From: Pratylenchus scribneri
Taxonomy: Eukaryota > Nematoda > Chromadorea > Rhabditida > Pratylenchidae
Length of the DNA: 64,000 nucleotides
NCBI GenBank assembly: GCA_030063045.1
Contig: JAQSEB010000019.1
Coordinates: forward strand, 1,550,001 to 1,614,000
Direction of reading: 5' to 3'
Numbering within the stretch: the first letter of the stretch is position 1; every line of letters begins with the position of its first letter. Below the pieces are notes generated by a model. That model made no database searches, was not told the DNA's origin, and worked only from the letters and a program-made list of their open reading frames with translations. This document shows, piece after piece, positions 13,501-26,100 of the stretch. A program made the translations under genes and the position numbers.

Positions 13501-16500
13501 ACAATTACATATCAGAATGGGGCAATTACAATTACAAATCAGAATGGGGCAATTACAATTACAAATCAGAATGGGGCAATTACAATTACAAATCAGAATG
13601 GGGCAATTACAATTACAAATCAGAATGGGGTAATTACAATTACAAATAAGAATTGGGGCAATTACAATTACAAATCAGAATGGGGCAATTACAATTACAA
13701 ATCAGAATGGGGCAATTAAAATTACAAATCAGAATGGGGCAATTACAATTACAAATCAGAATGGGGCAATTACAATTACAAATCAGAATGGGGTAATTAC
13801 AATTACAAATAAGAATTGGGGCAATTACAATTACAAATCAGAATGGGGCAATTACAATTACAAATCAGAATGGGGCAATTACAATTACAAATCAGAATGG
13901 GGCAATTACAATTACAAATCAGAATGGGGCAATTACAATTACAAATCAGAATGGGGCAATTACAATTACAAATCAGAATGGGGCAATTACAATTACAAAT
14001 CAGAATAGTGCAATTACAATTACAATTCAGAATAGTGCAATTACAATTACAAATCAGAATGGGGCAATTACAATTACAAATCAGAATGGGGCAATTACAA
14101 TTACAAATCAGAATGGGGCAATTACAATTACAAATCAGAATGGGGCAATTACAATTACAAATCAGAATGGGGCAATTACAATTACAAATCAGAATGGGGC
14201 AATTACAATTACAAATCAGAATGGGGCAATTACAATTACAAATCAGAATGGGGCAATTACAATTACAAATCAGAATGGGGCAATTACAATTACAAATCAG
14301 AATGGGGCAATTACAATTACAAATCAGAATGGGGCAATTACAATTACAAATCAGAATGGGGCAATTACAATTACAAATCAGAATGGGGCAATTACAATTA
14401 CAAATCAGAATGGGGCAATTACAATTACAAATCAGAATGGGGCAATTACAATTACAAATCAGAATGGGGCAATTACAATTACAAATCAGAATGGGGCAAT
14501 TACAATTACAAATCAGAATGGGGCAATTACAATTACAAATCAGAATGGGGCAATTACAATTACAAATCAGAATAGTGCAATTACAATTACAATTCAGAAT
14601 AGTGCAATTACAATTACAATTCAGAATAGTGCAATTACAATTACAAATCAGAATAGTGCAATTACAATTACAATTCAGAATAGTGCAATTACAATTACAA
14701 ATCAGAATGGGGCAATTACAATTACAAATCAGAATGGGGCAATTACAATTACAAATCAGAATGGGGCAATTACAATTACAAATCAGAATGGGGCAATTAC
14801 AATTACAAATCAGAATGGGGCAATTACAATTACAAATCAGAATGGGGCAATTACAATTACAAATCAGAATGGGGCAATTACAATTACAAATCAGAATGGG
14901 GCAATTACAATTACAAATCAGAATGGGGCAATTACAATTACAAATCAGAATGGGGCAATTACAATTACAAATCAGAATGGGGCAATTACAATTACAAATC
15001 AGAATGGGGTAATTACAATTACAAATAAGAATTGGGGCAATTACAATTACAAATCAGAATGGGGCAATTACAATTACAAATCAGAATGGGGCAATTACAA
15101 TTACAAATCAGAATGGGGCAATTACAATTACAAATCAGAATGGGGCAATTACAATTACAAATCAGAATGGGGCAATTACAATTACAAATCAGAATAGTGC
15201 AATTACAATTACAATTCAGAATAGTGCAATTACAATTACAAATCAGAATGGGGCAATTACAATTACAAATCAGAATGGGGCAATTACAATTACAAATCAG
15301 AATGGGGCAATTACAATTACAAATCAGAATGGGGCAATTACAATTACAAATCAGAATGGGGCAATTACAATTACAAATCAGAATGGGGCAATTACAATTA
15401 CAAATCAGAATGGGGCAATTACAATTACAAATCAGAATGGGGCAATTACAATTACAAATCAGAATGGGGCAATTACAATTACAAATCAGAATGGGGCAAT
15501 TACAATTACAAATCAGAATGGGGCAATTACAATTACAAATCAGAATGGGGCAATTACAATTACAAATCAGAATGGGGCAATTACAATTACAAATCAGAAT
15601 GGGGCAATTACAATTACAAATCAGAATGGGGCAATTACAATTACAAATCAGAATGGGGCAATTACAATTACAAATCAGAATGGGGCAATTACAATTACAA
15701 ATCAGAATGGGGCAATTACAATTACAAATCAGAATGGGGCAATTACAATTACAAATCAGAATAGTGCAATTACAATTACAATTCAGAATAGTGCAATTAC
15801 AATTACAATTCAGAATAGTGCAATTACAATTACAAATCAGAATAGTGCAATTACAATTACAATTCAGAATAGTGCAATTACAATTACAAATCAGAATGGG
15901 GCAATTACAATTACAAATCAGAATGGGGCAATTACAATTACAAATCAGAATGGGGCAATTACAATTACAAATCAGAATGGGGCAATTACAATTACAAATC
16001 AGAATGGGGCAATTACAATTACAAATCAGAATGGGGCAATTACAATTACAAATCAGAATGGGGCAATTACAATTACAAATCAGAATGGGGCAATTACAAT
16101 TACAAATCAGAATGGGGCAATTACAATTACAAATCAGAATGGGGCAATTACAATTACAAATCAGAATGGGGCAATTACAATTACAAATCAGAATGGGGCA
16201 ATTACAATTACAAATCAGAATGGGGCAATTACAATTACAAATCAGAATGGGGCAATTACAATTACAAATCAGAATAGTGCAATTACAATTACAATTCAGA
16301 ATAGTGCAATTACAATTACAAATCAGAATGGGGCAATTACAATTACAATTCAGAATAGTGCAATTACAATTACAAATCAGAATGGGGCAATTACAATTAC
16401 AAATCAGAATGGGGCAATTACAATTACAAATCAGAATGGGGCAATTACAATTACAAATCAGAATGGGGCAATTACAATTACAAATCAGAATGGGGCAATT

Positions 16501-19421
16501 ACAATTACAAATCAGAATGGGGCAATTACAATTACAAATCAGAATGGGGCAATTACAATTACAAATCAGAATGGGGCAATTACAATTACAAATCAGAATG
16601 GGGCAATTACAATTACAAATCAGAATGGGGCAATTACAATTACAAATCAGAATGGGGCAATTACAATTACAAATCAGAATGGGGCAATTACAATTACAAA
16701 TCAGAATGGGGCAATTACAATTACAAATCAGAATGGGGCAATTACAATTACAAATCAGAATGGGGCAATTACAATTACAAATCAGAATGGGGCAATTACA
16801 ATTACAAATCAGAATGGGGCAATTACAATTACAAATCAGAATAGTGCAATTACAATTACAATTCAGAATAGTGCAATTACAATTACAATTCAGAATAGTG
16901 CAATTACAATTACAAATCAGAATAGTGCAATTACAATTACAATTCAGAATAGTGCAATTACAATTACAAATCAGAATGGGGCAATTACAATTACAAATCA
17001 GAATGGGGCAATTACAATTACAAATCAGAATGGGGCAATTACAATTACAAATCAGAATGGGGCAATTACAATTACAAATCAGAATGGGGCAATTACAATT
17101 ACAAATCAGAATGGGGCAATTACAATTACAAATCAGAATGGGGCAATTACAATTACAAATCAGAATAGTGCAATTACAATTACAATTCAGAATAGTGCAA
17201 TTAAAATTACAAATCAGAATGGGGCAATTACAATTACAAATCAGAATGGGGCAATTACAATTACAAATCAGAATGGGGCAATTACAATTACAAATCAGAA
17301 TGGGGCAATTACAATTACAAATCAGAATGGGGCAATTACAATTACAAATCAGAATGGGGCAATTAAAATTACAAATCAGAATGGGGCAATTACAATTACA
17401 AATCAGAATGGGGCAATTACAATTACAAATCAGAATGGGGCAATTACAATTACAAATAAGAATTGGGGCAATTACAATTACAAATCAGAATGGGGCAATT
17501 ACAATTACAAATCAGAATGGGGCAATTAAAATTACAAATCAGAAAGGGGCAATTACAATTACAAATCAGAATGGGGCAATTACAATTACAAATCAGAATG
17601 GGGTAATTACAATTACAAATAAGAATTGGGGCAATTACAATTACAAATCAGAATGGGGCAATTACAATTACAAATCAGAATGGGGCAATTACAATTACAA
17701 ATCAGAATGGGGCAATTACAATTACAAATCAGAATGGGGCAATTACAATTACAAATCAGAATGGGGCAATTACAATTACAAATCAGAATGGGGCAATTAC
17801 AATTACAAATCAGAATGGGGCAATTACAATTACAAATCAGAATAGTGCAATTACAATTACAATTCAGAATAGTGCAATTACAATTACAATTCAGAATAGT
17901 GCAATTACAATAATCAGAATGGGGCAATTACAATTACAAATATAAACCTAGAATCTACGAAAATAAAAAGAGCAAAGGCGAATCGAGCCAGAATATTTCT
18001 TTTCATGCAAAATCGAAAATGTTAACATTTTATTCAGGCCATTCCCTGAGGCTATCTCAAGCCCCAAAAATTACAAAGGCGAAAGAGCCGGTTTCTATTC
18101 GGAATTGTCGGTGGCGCCAGACTGCCAAAGCCAATTAAATTCGTTGGGAAGAGGCCAAAATGGTAACGGTGGAGGGAGTGTGGGAGCTAAGAAAAGGTGC
18201 AAAAAAGAAGGTGAAATGGCCAAATTGAATTGAATTTTAGGACGATTCCCACTTGGAAAGGAGGAATGTGGCGAAGCAAATCGAGACGAAGCAGTGGAGC
18301 GAACACTTCAGCCTTTGGATCGGAATTGTCCTTGCCGAATGGAGCGCAAATTCGGCCAATTGATCGGCTGAATTTGGCGGCTAAAAAGGTTGATCGAATG
18401 TTGAAGGTGAGAAATGGATGGAAAAAGGGAATTGAAAATGACAATAGGAAATGGCCGGAATCCAAGGCCCGGATGCTCCGCCCGATTGCCCCTTCCCAAA
18501 TGAATGCGATACCGAAAATGGTGGCAACATAAACATAAATGGGGGCACTGGAAGGAGAAGAAGGGAAAGTAGCGGAGGTGGAGCATGTCAATGTCTTTCG
18601 GAATATGAAAATGGAGACAGCCGGGCATCGTTGGCTTGTTGTTCAGAATCCGAAACCGCGATGGCGCCCTCCAGCAGATTGGATCGACTTCGGCGTGCTT
18701 TGTTGGTTGCGATGAAAGGGGCAAATAATAATGGAATAGGGGGGAATGGAGGGTTGATGAGGCAACAACAATGGAGGGCACATGCAGATGGGAATGAGGC
18801 AGATCGAGCAGTTCGCCATCGGCGGCATCATCCGTGAGATATTCACATACATTTTTGATTACAGTATTCTCTTCCTCAATTTGTAGCAATTCTTCCAGCC
18901 TCCATCACAATTCAATAGAAATGCCGCCGCCTTTTTGGGGGCAAAATGGCGGCATTCGGCCCATTCAATTGGCTATGATGATGAATATGAACTGGCATCG
19001 GCCCCATTCACCTCAATCCATTCCTCATCAGTCAGTTTGGGCTGGGAATGCGGTGGCACAAAAATGGGCGAGAATGCGGATGGCGAATTGCCGAGTGTGG
19101 GCCAAAATTCACGATTTGCGCCAATTGATGGGGATGAAGAGGAGGAAATTGAAAATGGGAAATTCGATGAAGTACAAAGACCAAAGACAACAAAAATGGT
19201 GTTGAACAATGACGGGGAGACGGTGTTCAGGAAGGAAATGCTGGAATTGAGCAGGCAAATATTTGGGGAACAGGGAGGGAAATTTACTAAACAATTCACA
19301 AAATTATTTAAACCCTCTCTATTTCAGAGACATTTGTCGAAATTTTGGCGACTTCCAGTTGGCCACATTCTCGGATGAAGAATATCCAAATGAAATTGCG
19401 GGAAAATTGGAAGGAAAATGA
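7502..19421 (+). CDS. Transmembrane adenylyl cyclase-like protein with degenerate catalytic sites
   Basis: The exon chain follows class III membrane adenylyl cyclase order: hydrophobic block M1 (about 7502-8205), C1 (about 8240-9260), hydrophobic M2 (about 9600-10560), C2 (about 10850-11770), then a long low-complexity tail to 19421. C1 retains RVGIGSGSLSTGIVGSRRWH followed by FDVLGMAVDAA; C2 retains the CPSVGV block and EKVRTGHCYYTAACG. FTDPKLERTFHAQPDR matches the start of the second membrane half. Active cyclases have Asp in FAD(I/V) and GD of C1; here these are FARL and PE. C2 residues of the nucleotide pocket are also changed (YELLGQPCTRAKK in place of YDIWGNTVNVASR). Membrane cyclases make cAMP downstream of G proteins, but activity here is doubtful. 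Introns 11465-11509 and 19255-19327 begin with GC. One intron (about 12221-18038) contains the 5.6 kb minisatellite; frame is kept across it (CG + G), and coding resumes with PFPEAISSPKNYKGER. Confidence 0.85.
12364..17941. repeat. 27-bp minisatellite mega-array, about 200 units, in an intron
   Basis: The unit is GGGGCAATTACAATTACAA followed by ATCAGAAT, 27 bp. Main variants replace GGGG with AGTG, or AAATC with AATTC. Occasional 28-bp units (AATAAGAATTGGGG) shift the register, for example near 12943, 13287, 13480, 13650, 13813, 15030, 17460 and 17622. Because 27 is a multiple of three and the GGGG unit has no stop in any + frame, the array produces long artefactual open frames. A five-unit AGTG block recurs at 14571, 15760 and 16840, showing a higher-order repeat of about 1.1 kb. 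It lies wholly within an intron of the adenylyl cyclase-like gene. Confidence 0.97.
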
Positions 19422-20133
19422 AGAATTTGCCTCTGGGAAATTGCGGGTAAATACAATTTATTCTATTTAATGCCCACATAAACAATAATAATGCTCATAA
19501 CTCATCATCAAAATGCTCATTTTATTTGTTCAAAATCTCCTTTTCTTCATTTGTTGCCATTCAAATAAATGATCATTAATTTTAAAAATAAACCTAAATC
19601 AAATTAAAAATTTATTTTATTCTTTCATCATTTTTTAAAATAAAAACTATGCATTTTTATATCCAAATGAAGTTTTGCTATATATCAAATAGATTTTTGA
19701 ATGGGTCGAATATGGAGAAGGGGGTCGAAGTGGGGAATGAAATAAGTTCACATTCACAGTTTTGTTTTTTGGAAAGAATATTAAAAGGTAGGAAAAGTGA
19801 GATCATTTTCCAAAATTTGTCATTTTTTTACGGTTTCTCGTTCGCTGCCACAATTTTTCATATTGGATAAAATTTAGTAATAAATTTATGTAAAAAAATA
19901 TGAGAAGGATGAAAAACAAATAGGAATGGATTAAAACAAATAAAATAAACAAATAAAAAGGAAATTATTTGCGAATATTATGACTGTTTATTATTAGTTG
20001 AAAGGATCAGTCTGAATTAGATTGGTTGATGGTTGGGTGGGTTTAAGTAAGTAAATTATTTAAATTAAGTGCCATTGGCGAGTTGGAGTGGAATTTGTTT
20101 TTGTGTTTTCACAGAAAAGAATTTGAAGTGAAT
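19422..20133. other. Intergenic between convergent genes, AT-rich
   Basis: This lies between the stop codons of the adenylyl cyclase-like gene (+) and WDR7 (-). It contains AATAAA-type signals in both orientations and no credible exon. Confidence 0.6.
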
Positions 20134-23100
20134 TTACAAAAAAAAATGAGTTAGGAATGAGGAGGAGCACAATTTTATACGCTGAATCTGTTCTCTTTCC
20201 CGTTGGGTAGCATCAAAGTCAACGATTTTGAGTTTATCCAAACGAGACGGGCACGGAATACTTGATAGCTGCCGCCTGGACTTATCACCGGAAATTCGCC
20301 TGGGGCTGGCAGTGTTTTGGCACACCGGATTTGACTTTGGCCCATTCCCTGTGAAATTATGCAAATTAAATAAATTCTTTCGTCCCTCCAAAATTACGAG
20401 AAATGTTTGTTGTGCCTGCCAAAAGCTTATTTTAGCCTCTTGTGCGGCATAAGCGGCCAAATATTTGCCATCTTGGGAGAAGGCCAACGCCGTAATTGGA
20501 ACATTGTGCGCTTTGACTGACTAAAAAATATTATTTAAATAAAATGAATGAGAATTTATTTTGACCTGTGCTTTTGATGCCCTCAATTCGTGAATTACAA
20601 TGGCCCCATTTTTGCCACCAAATGCCAGCCTCCTTGTTTGCGGACAATACGCGACCATATAGAATCGAGCAATTGGAGGGAAAACTTCTTAAAAAATAAA
20701 AATTTTTAAATTAATCCCCACTTAAACCCACCAGCCAATGTTCGCTGCTTCAACAAGGAAAGGTCAAGGCAATGAACTGAATAAAAATTAATTAATTTTT
20801 ATTCATTTTTTACCTAAAATATCGCCGACTGGCACAATCAAATCAACAACAAAATTATATTGCTTGTCGGAAAGTTGCTCCAACAGCCTCAAAACCTCAT
20901 TCCTCGCCTTCATCAATGGACTTGAAATTGGGTGTTGGATTGTTTGGTGTTGGACAACGGCATTATAACGAACAACCTTTATGACATAAAAAATAAGTAT
21001 CAATTTGTGTGTTTTGTGCATTCACCAAAAAAGTCGGTTAAAACAGTTCATTAAACTATATTTTTTAATTAAACATTTATAAATTTATTTTTTGAAACCG
21101 GTTTAAGAATTTATCTAAATTCGAAAACTTAATTAGTTTTTTTGGTTTAATCCTTGAAAATTGATGAAAACGAGTCTGGAAAATTATACGAATTTTTCAG
21201 TGAAATGGGAGAAGGAGAATACAGAATATCAAATATTTTTAAATTTTAACAAACCTCCATGTTCAAAGCGGTTATCAATGCCTGAGGGCGAGAGGAGGCA
21301 ATTAGGGAAAGTGCATGCCTGGCTGTTCGGCAAGCATCAGCCTCTGGGGTGAGTTGGGCACCGAATTGCAATCTTAACATTTTTATAATAATTTAAAATG
21401 GATTAATTTGATTACTTGACTGATAAATGCCTTTCACATTCAGCCGCCAAATTCAAAAGGCCAATCAATATTTTTGAGAGGTCAAGGTGAGGCTAAAATA
21501 ATTTTTGGATTAATTTTTATTTATTTTTTGTAAAATTTACCTGCCAAATTGCAAATCCCCTTCCCAACAAATCGATGGCTGCCCTCCGCAAGAGTGAATG
21601 CTGGGGCATTGGCACAAAAGTGGATTCGGGTGCCAAAAGTAATTCCAACAAGGAATGGGCAGTGGAACGGCAAATGTCCAAATGGTTTTGTAGCTCATTT
21701 GAGAATTCAGCGCCTAAATTTGTGTGAATTTGAATGAATATTAAATGAAATTTTTACCCATAATTCCAAGGACGATTATGGCCGTTGCCTGATTCCTTCG
21801 TATCTGATTGACTCCGCCACAATAAAATTGATCCATCTAATAAAAATAATTATTGCCCATTTTTAATTTGATGGTATTTAATTTTCCGAAAAGATTTATA
21901 ACGGTTAAATGGTTTGTTCTAGACCCCCAAACCCTTAACCAATGGTAGATCTCATCAAGATGCAAAGACCAACGATTGGTATATAACTTGTCATGGTTTG
22001 ATATAAAAGGTTTTAAACCATTTAAACCATCTCATTTGGTTCAAAATGTATTTAAAATTGGTTAAACATATTCATCATCAAACGATGCATCCCGAAAATG
22101 AAGAGATCTATCGATTGGGTATATATGATTTTTGGAGAGTAGATTAAAATATGAACTGTTTTAATTTTTTAGTTTCGATATTTTTATTTTTTATCATTTT
22201 TAATTTAAAAAATGAACCACTGTTGTGCATGGATTGTCGCCTCGATCATTGTTATTCAGCGATGAGAAAGATGAGCCCACAATTGTTGTACTTGCTCTAA
22301 ACCGTTTGCCGGCCAAAACATTTTCGTCAATGTTCGATTTGCTGGATGAAGCACCGCCCAACGAATCCGTATCGTTGTTGATTAAAACCGGTGGAAGTGA
22401 GGAAGTTGAATTGGTCGAGCGCGGTGGAATTGGTGGAACTGCGGGCCGTGGTGGAGGAATTTTATTGGCCAATTCCGTTGTTGAATTTGCACTTGACGAA
22501 TTTGGTTGAGTGGAGGATTCGCCTCGGTTGGAATTGGTTGATGATGAATTATTTATGTGCTCATCCAAATTGTTCAAATGATGATTTTGTTGGTCATTCA
22601 AATTTGTTGTTTGTTGTAAATTTTGCGCAAATTGTGTACCAAAAATGGAAATGGACGGATCCAATTGGGTGGGCAAAAAATTGGCCCAATTTTTGATCAG
22701 CTCCGCCCTTCCTTCAATTCCCATTCGATTCAGCTCACGGATTAAAAGTGCTTGGGCCGCATCGCGGATTTCCATGCAACTATCTTGCCATCTAAAATAT
22801 ATAAATTAATTTAATAATTATATTATTTATTTATTTAAATTTTTGCACCAGTCACTTGGCGACTGCTTATTAGAGTTATTAGAGGCTATACCATAGAAAA
22901 TTGAACGTCATTGTCTTCATCCCTTCCTAGTTTATTGTCAGTGAACTAACTAAGGCGCCATTTGGTATTTACTTTAAAGGGAATAAAAAAGCAAAAAGAA
23001 AAAAACGAAAATAAAAAACAAAACCTCCTGCGGGAATCGAACCCGAGACCTTTTTCCTTATACTCTAAAGCGAGTAACATACCAATGCGCTAAGCGGTCA

Positions 23101-26100
23101 TGTTGGCTTATTTTCTCCAACTTCTATAGTCATAATGAAAAATAAGGAAAAATCATCAAAAATTTGTAAATTCTTGGGTATTTAAGATTTGAATTTTTTT
23201 AAATAAAATTAATTACTTTCTGGCCAATAAATCAATCCGAGGTGAGGCATAAGTGTTCCTAGGCCTAACCAATTCTGGGATAAGGACACAATGGAGTGCG
23301 GCCACACTCGACCATCCTTGCTTAATTTGTTGATTTTGATTTTCATTCATTTGATCATCCGCCGTTGATTTTGTTGAAAGTGCCCGTCTAAAAATAATTT
23401 AAAATAATTCAAATAATTGTGGAGGAACCTCAATGGCGTTTTTGCACTGGAAAGTTGGAAAGAGCGATTCCTCAATGCCATCAAATTGTTGGAAAGTGCA
23501 ACCAATGCCAGCAAATGAATTGTGGTTAATGCCCGGCTCATTTTCCAGTGAATATTTTTTGCGAAAAATTTGAATGAAAAATCATCCAATGCTGGGATTT
23601 TGCCCGATGAATATGGAGTATATAATGAAATATGTCCTGAAAATTACTACTAAAAAAGAGAATTTATTTTATTTACCCTTTGAAATTGTGCCAAAACAAA
23701 GTGGAATTTTGGGCCTTGACAATTTCAAATTACTCAAGCAAATACTATAAAATAAATAAATAATTTATTTATTAATTTTAAAAAATTAAACCTATCCACA
23801 TTCTCGTCCAAATCCCATGCATGAATTAGTGAAATCAACAATTTGGCCACATCCATAAACAATGAATGATGCTGAAGAATGGTTGCGGTTGGTTGTGATG
23901 GTGCAACATTTTTGTTGTGAATAATATTGGTGGTTGATTGTTCAATATGATTTTGGCCAATGCCATTTTTCATTAATTGTTCGCTTGTGGTGCGCAATGC
24001 ATCAATTGTTGTCATTGAATTTCCAACAGTAATTTGTTGCTGATTTCCCCCCATTGAACATTCATAGTCAAGTGAAAGAAGACCAGCTGAAAATTTAAAT
24101 TTATTTATCTCCGAATATTAATAGGAAATATTTAATTTGTCGAAAAGATTTCAACGGTTCAGTGGTGGTTTGTTTACTCAATCGATATTCGCTAATGGTT
24201 TTAAACCACCAATATTGGTTTTTAAACCATTTAATACCTTTTAATTTTGACCAAACCATGACAAAATATATATCATTAATTATTCGATTGACTCTTGACT
24301 TGAAGAGATCTATCGATTTGGTTTTGGGTATAGGGTTTGGAAGTCGGACAAACTAATGAACCATAAAAATCTTTTAAACATTTTCAATATTTGTTTTCGA
24401 TAAATATTATTTCAAAATTAATCTCACATATTATTGAATCCACATTGAACAAAATTAAATGGGTAGTGTCTGAGCAAACTTTCAATTGGATAATTTCCAT
24501 TGGTGGCATCAATTCCGTCGCAAATTGATAATTTTCTGCATTTTTTCCATTTGAATCGCCGGCAATTTTTCGAATCTTAAAATAAAATTTGTATAAATAT
24601 TTTAAGAATTTTTAATAATGAAATGAATTTTTTGGATAGGAAAGAATGTGCGACACAATTATTGGACACAATCGATTGAGCACCTCCTCCCTCTCGACGA
24701 ATGGCTCTTCTTGGAATGGGCTTTGTTGGATTTGATGGGAATGAGAGCAGCAAATGTCGATGGAGGAGATGCCCAACCGATGTTGTGGAGTGGGCGATGA
24801 ATTTACCGCGGCCGAAACATTTTTGTGCCTCAGCGCCCGCAACATTTGAATTGCTTGATTGGCACCGGCCTCATCCTCAATGGAATCAAAATTAGCAACA
24901 TGTTCAATGCAGGCGTCCATTATCTAAAATTGATGATATAAAATTTAAATAAAATATTTTCGTACTTCATCTGCCACCAATCCGGTAATTATTCGGTCAA
25001 GGTTTCCTTTAAAAAAATCAATAAATTGAATTTTTATAAAAATTAAACCAGTTTCAATTTGCCAAACATAAACTGAGTCATCCTCGCATCGAAGCAGCAA
25101 AAAATCATCCAAAGGACGCCATCGAATGTCCACAATTGGGAATTGCTGTCGACTGGCCAACAAAATGCATTTCAATTCTTTCAAACTCAAAAGGCAAGCC
25201 GAATTGTCGGAAGCAATTGAACAAATTGAATTCAGCACTCGAGGCTAAAAATTAATAAATTAATTATTATTTAAAATAAATTAAAAATACATTGCAATTC
25301 GGCGGTGGAATTAACATTTTCTGGATTGGTCCCCCTTGGCAACAAAATCGATGGACCCTCTCCCCGGTGGTGATATTCCATAAAATAACGGAGAAATCGG
25401 CGCCGCCAGACAAAAGCAAATATGGATCGTATCGATTGGCCTTGTCGAATGGATAAAGAAAACAATTTATTGCCGCAGTGTGCCCATCCTTCAACAATCG
25501 ATATGGGGCATTTTCTAAATAAATTAAATAATTAATAAATAATTCGACAAACCATGGCTAAAACCCTCCAACAATGAGACCATTATGGCATGGCATGCAT
25601 CCATCATCTATTTAATATAAATTATTTTCCAATAAAAAATGCCAAATTTGGAACCATTATTGAGCCATCATCGCGTCCCAAGAACAGCTTTCCCTGCGTT
25701 GAAACGTAAACAGTCGCTGTAATACTTCGATGTTCCTTTAATAAATATTTAATTTAATCAATTAATTTAATAAAAATAACCTCAATTTGGGCAATGCTCG
25801 GCGGTGTCGGTGAAAGCCGGGACCATGCCTCCGGCAAACTTTGTTTTATTGTTGGCTCATAAACTAATTAAATATAAATATTAAATTAATTTTAATGAAT
25901 GAATTTACTGATTGGTTTCCTTGTCCGAACAAATTCGCTGACCAACAATTCCAAATTTTTTGGAATATGCCAAAAACTGATCGAAGCCTGATCATCGACT
26001 CGATAGGCAATCCGTCGCGGAGTTTTACCATCTGAACCCAATTTCATATCGAAATAAAATTTCACCGGATTTAATAAAGGCTAAAATTAATTTAAATTAA

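Noticed and set aside
12434..17927. Very long open frames (up to 937 codons) reading as MGQLQLQIR repeats, NQNGAITIT or NYNYKSEWG
   Set aside because: They are the 27-bp minisatellite read in different frames. All three forward frames are open because the unit is a multiple of three with no stop, and the region is an intron.
12364..17941. Array considered as a CRISPR
   Set aside because: The units are contiguous with no unique spacers, in a eukaryotic intron.
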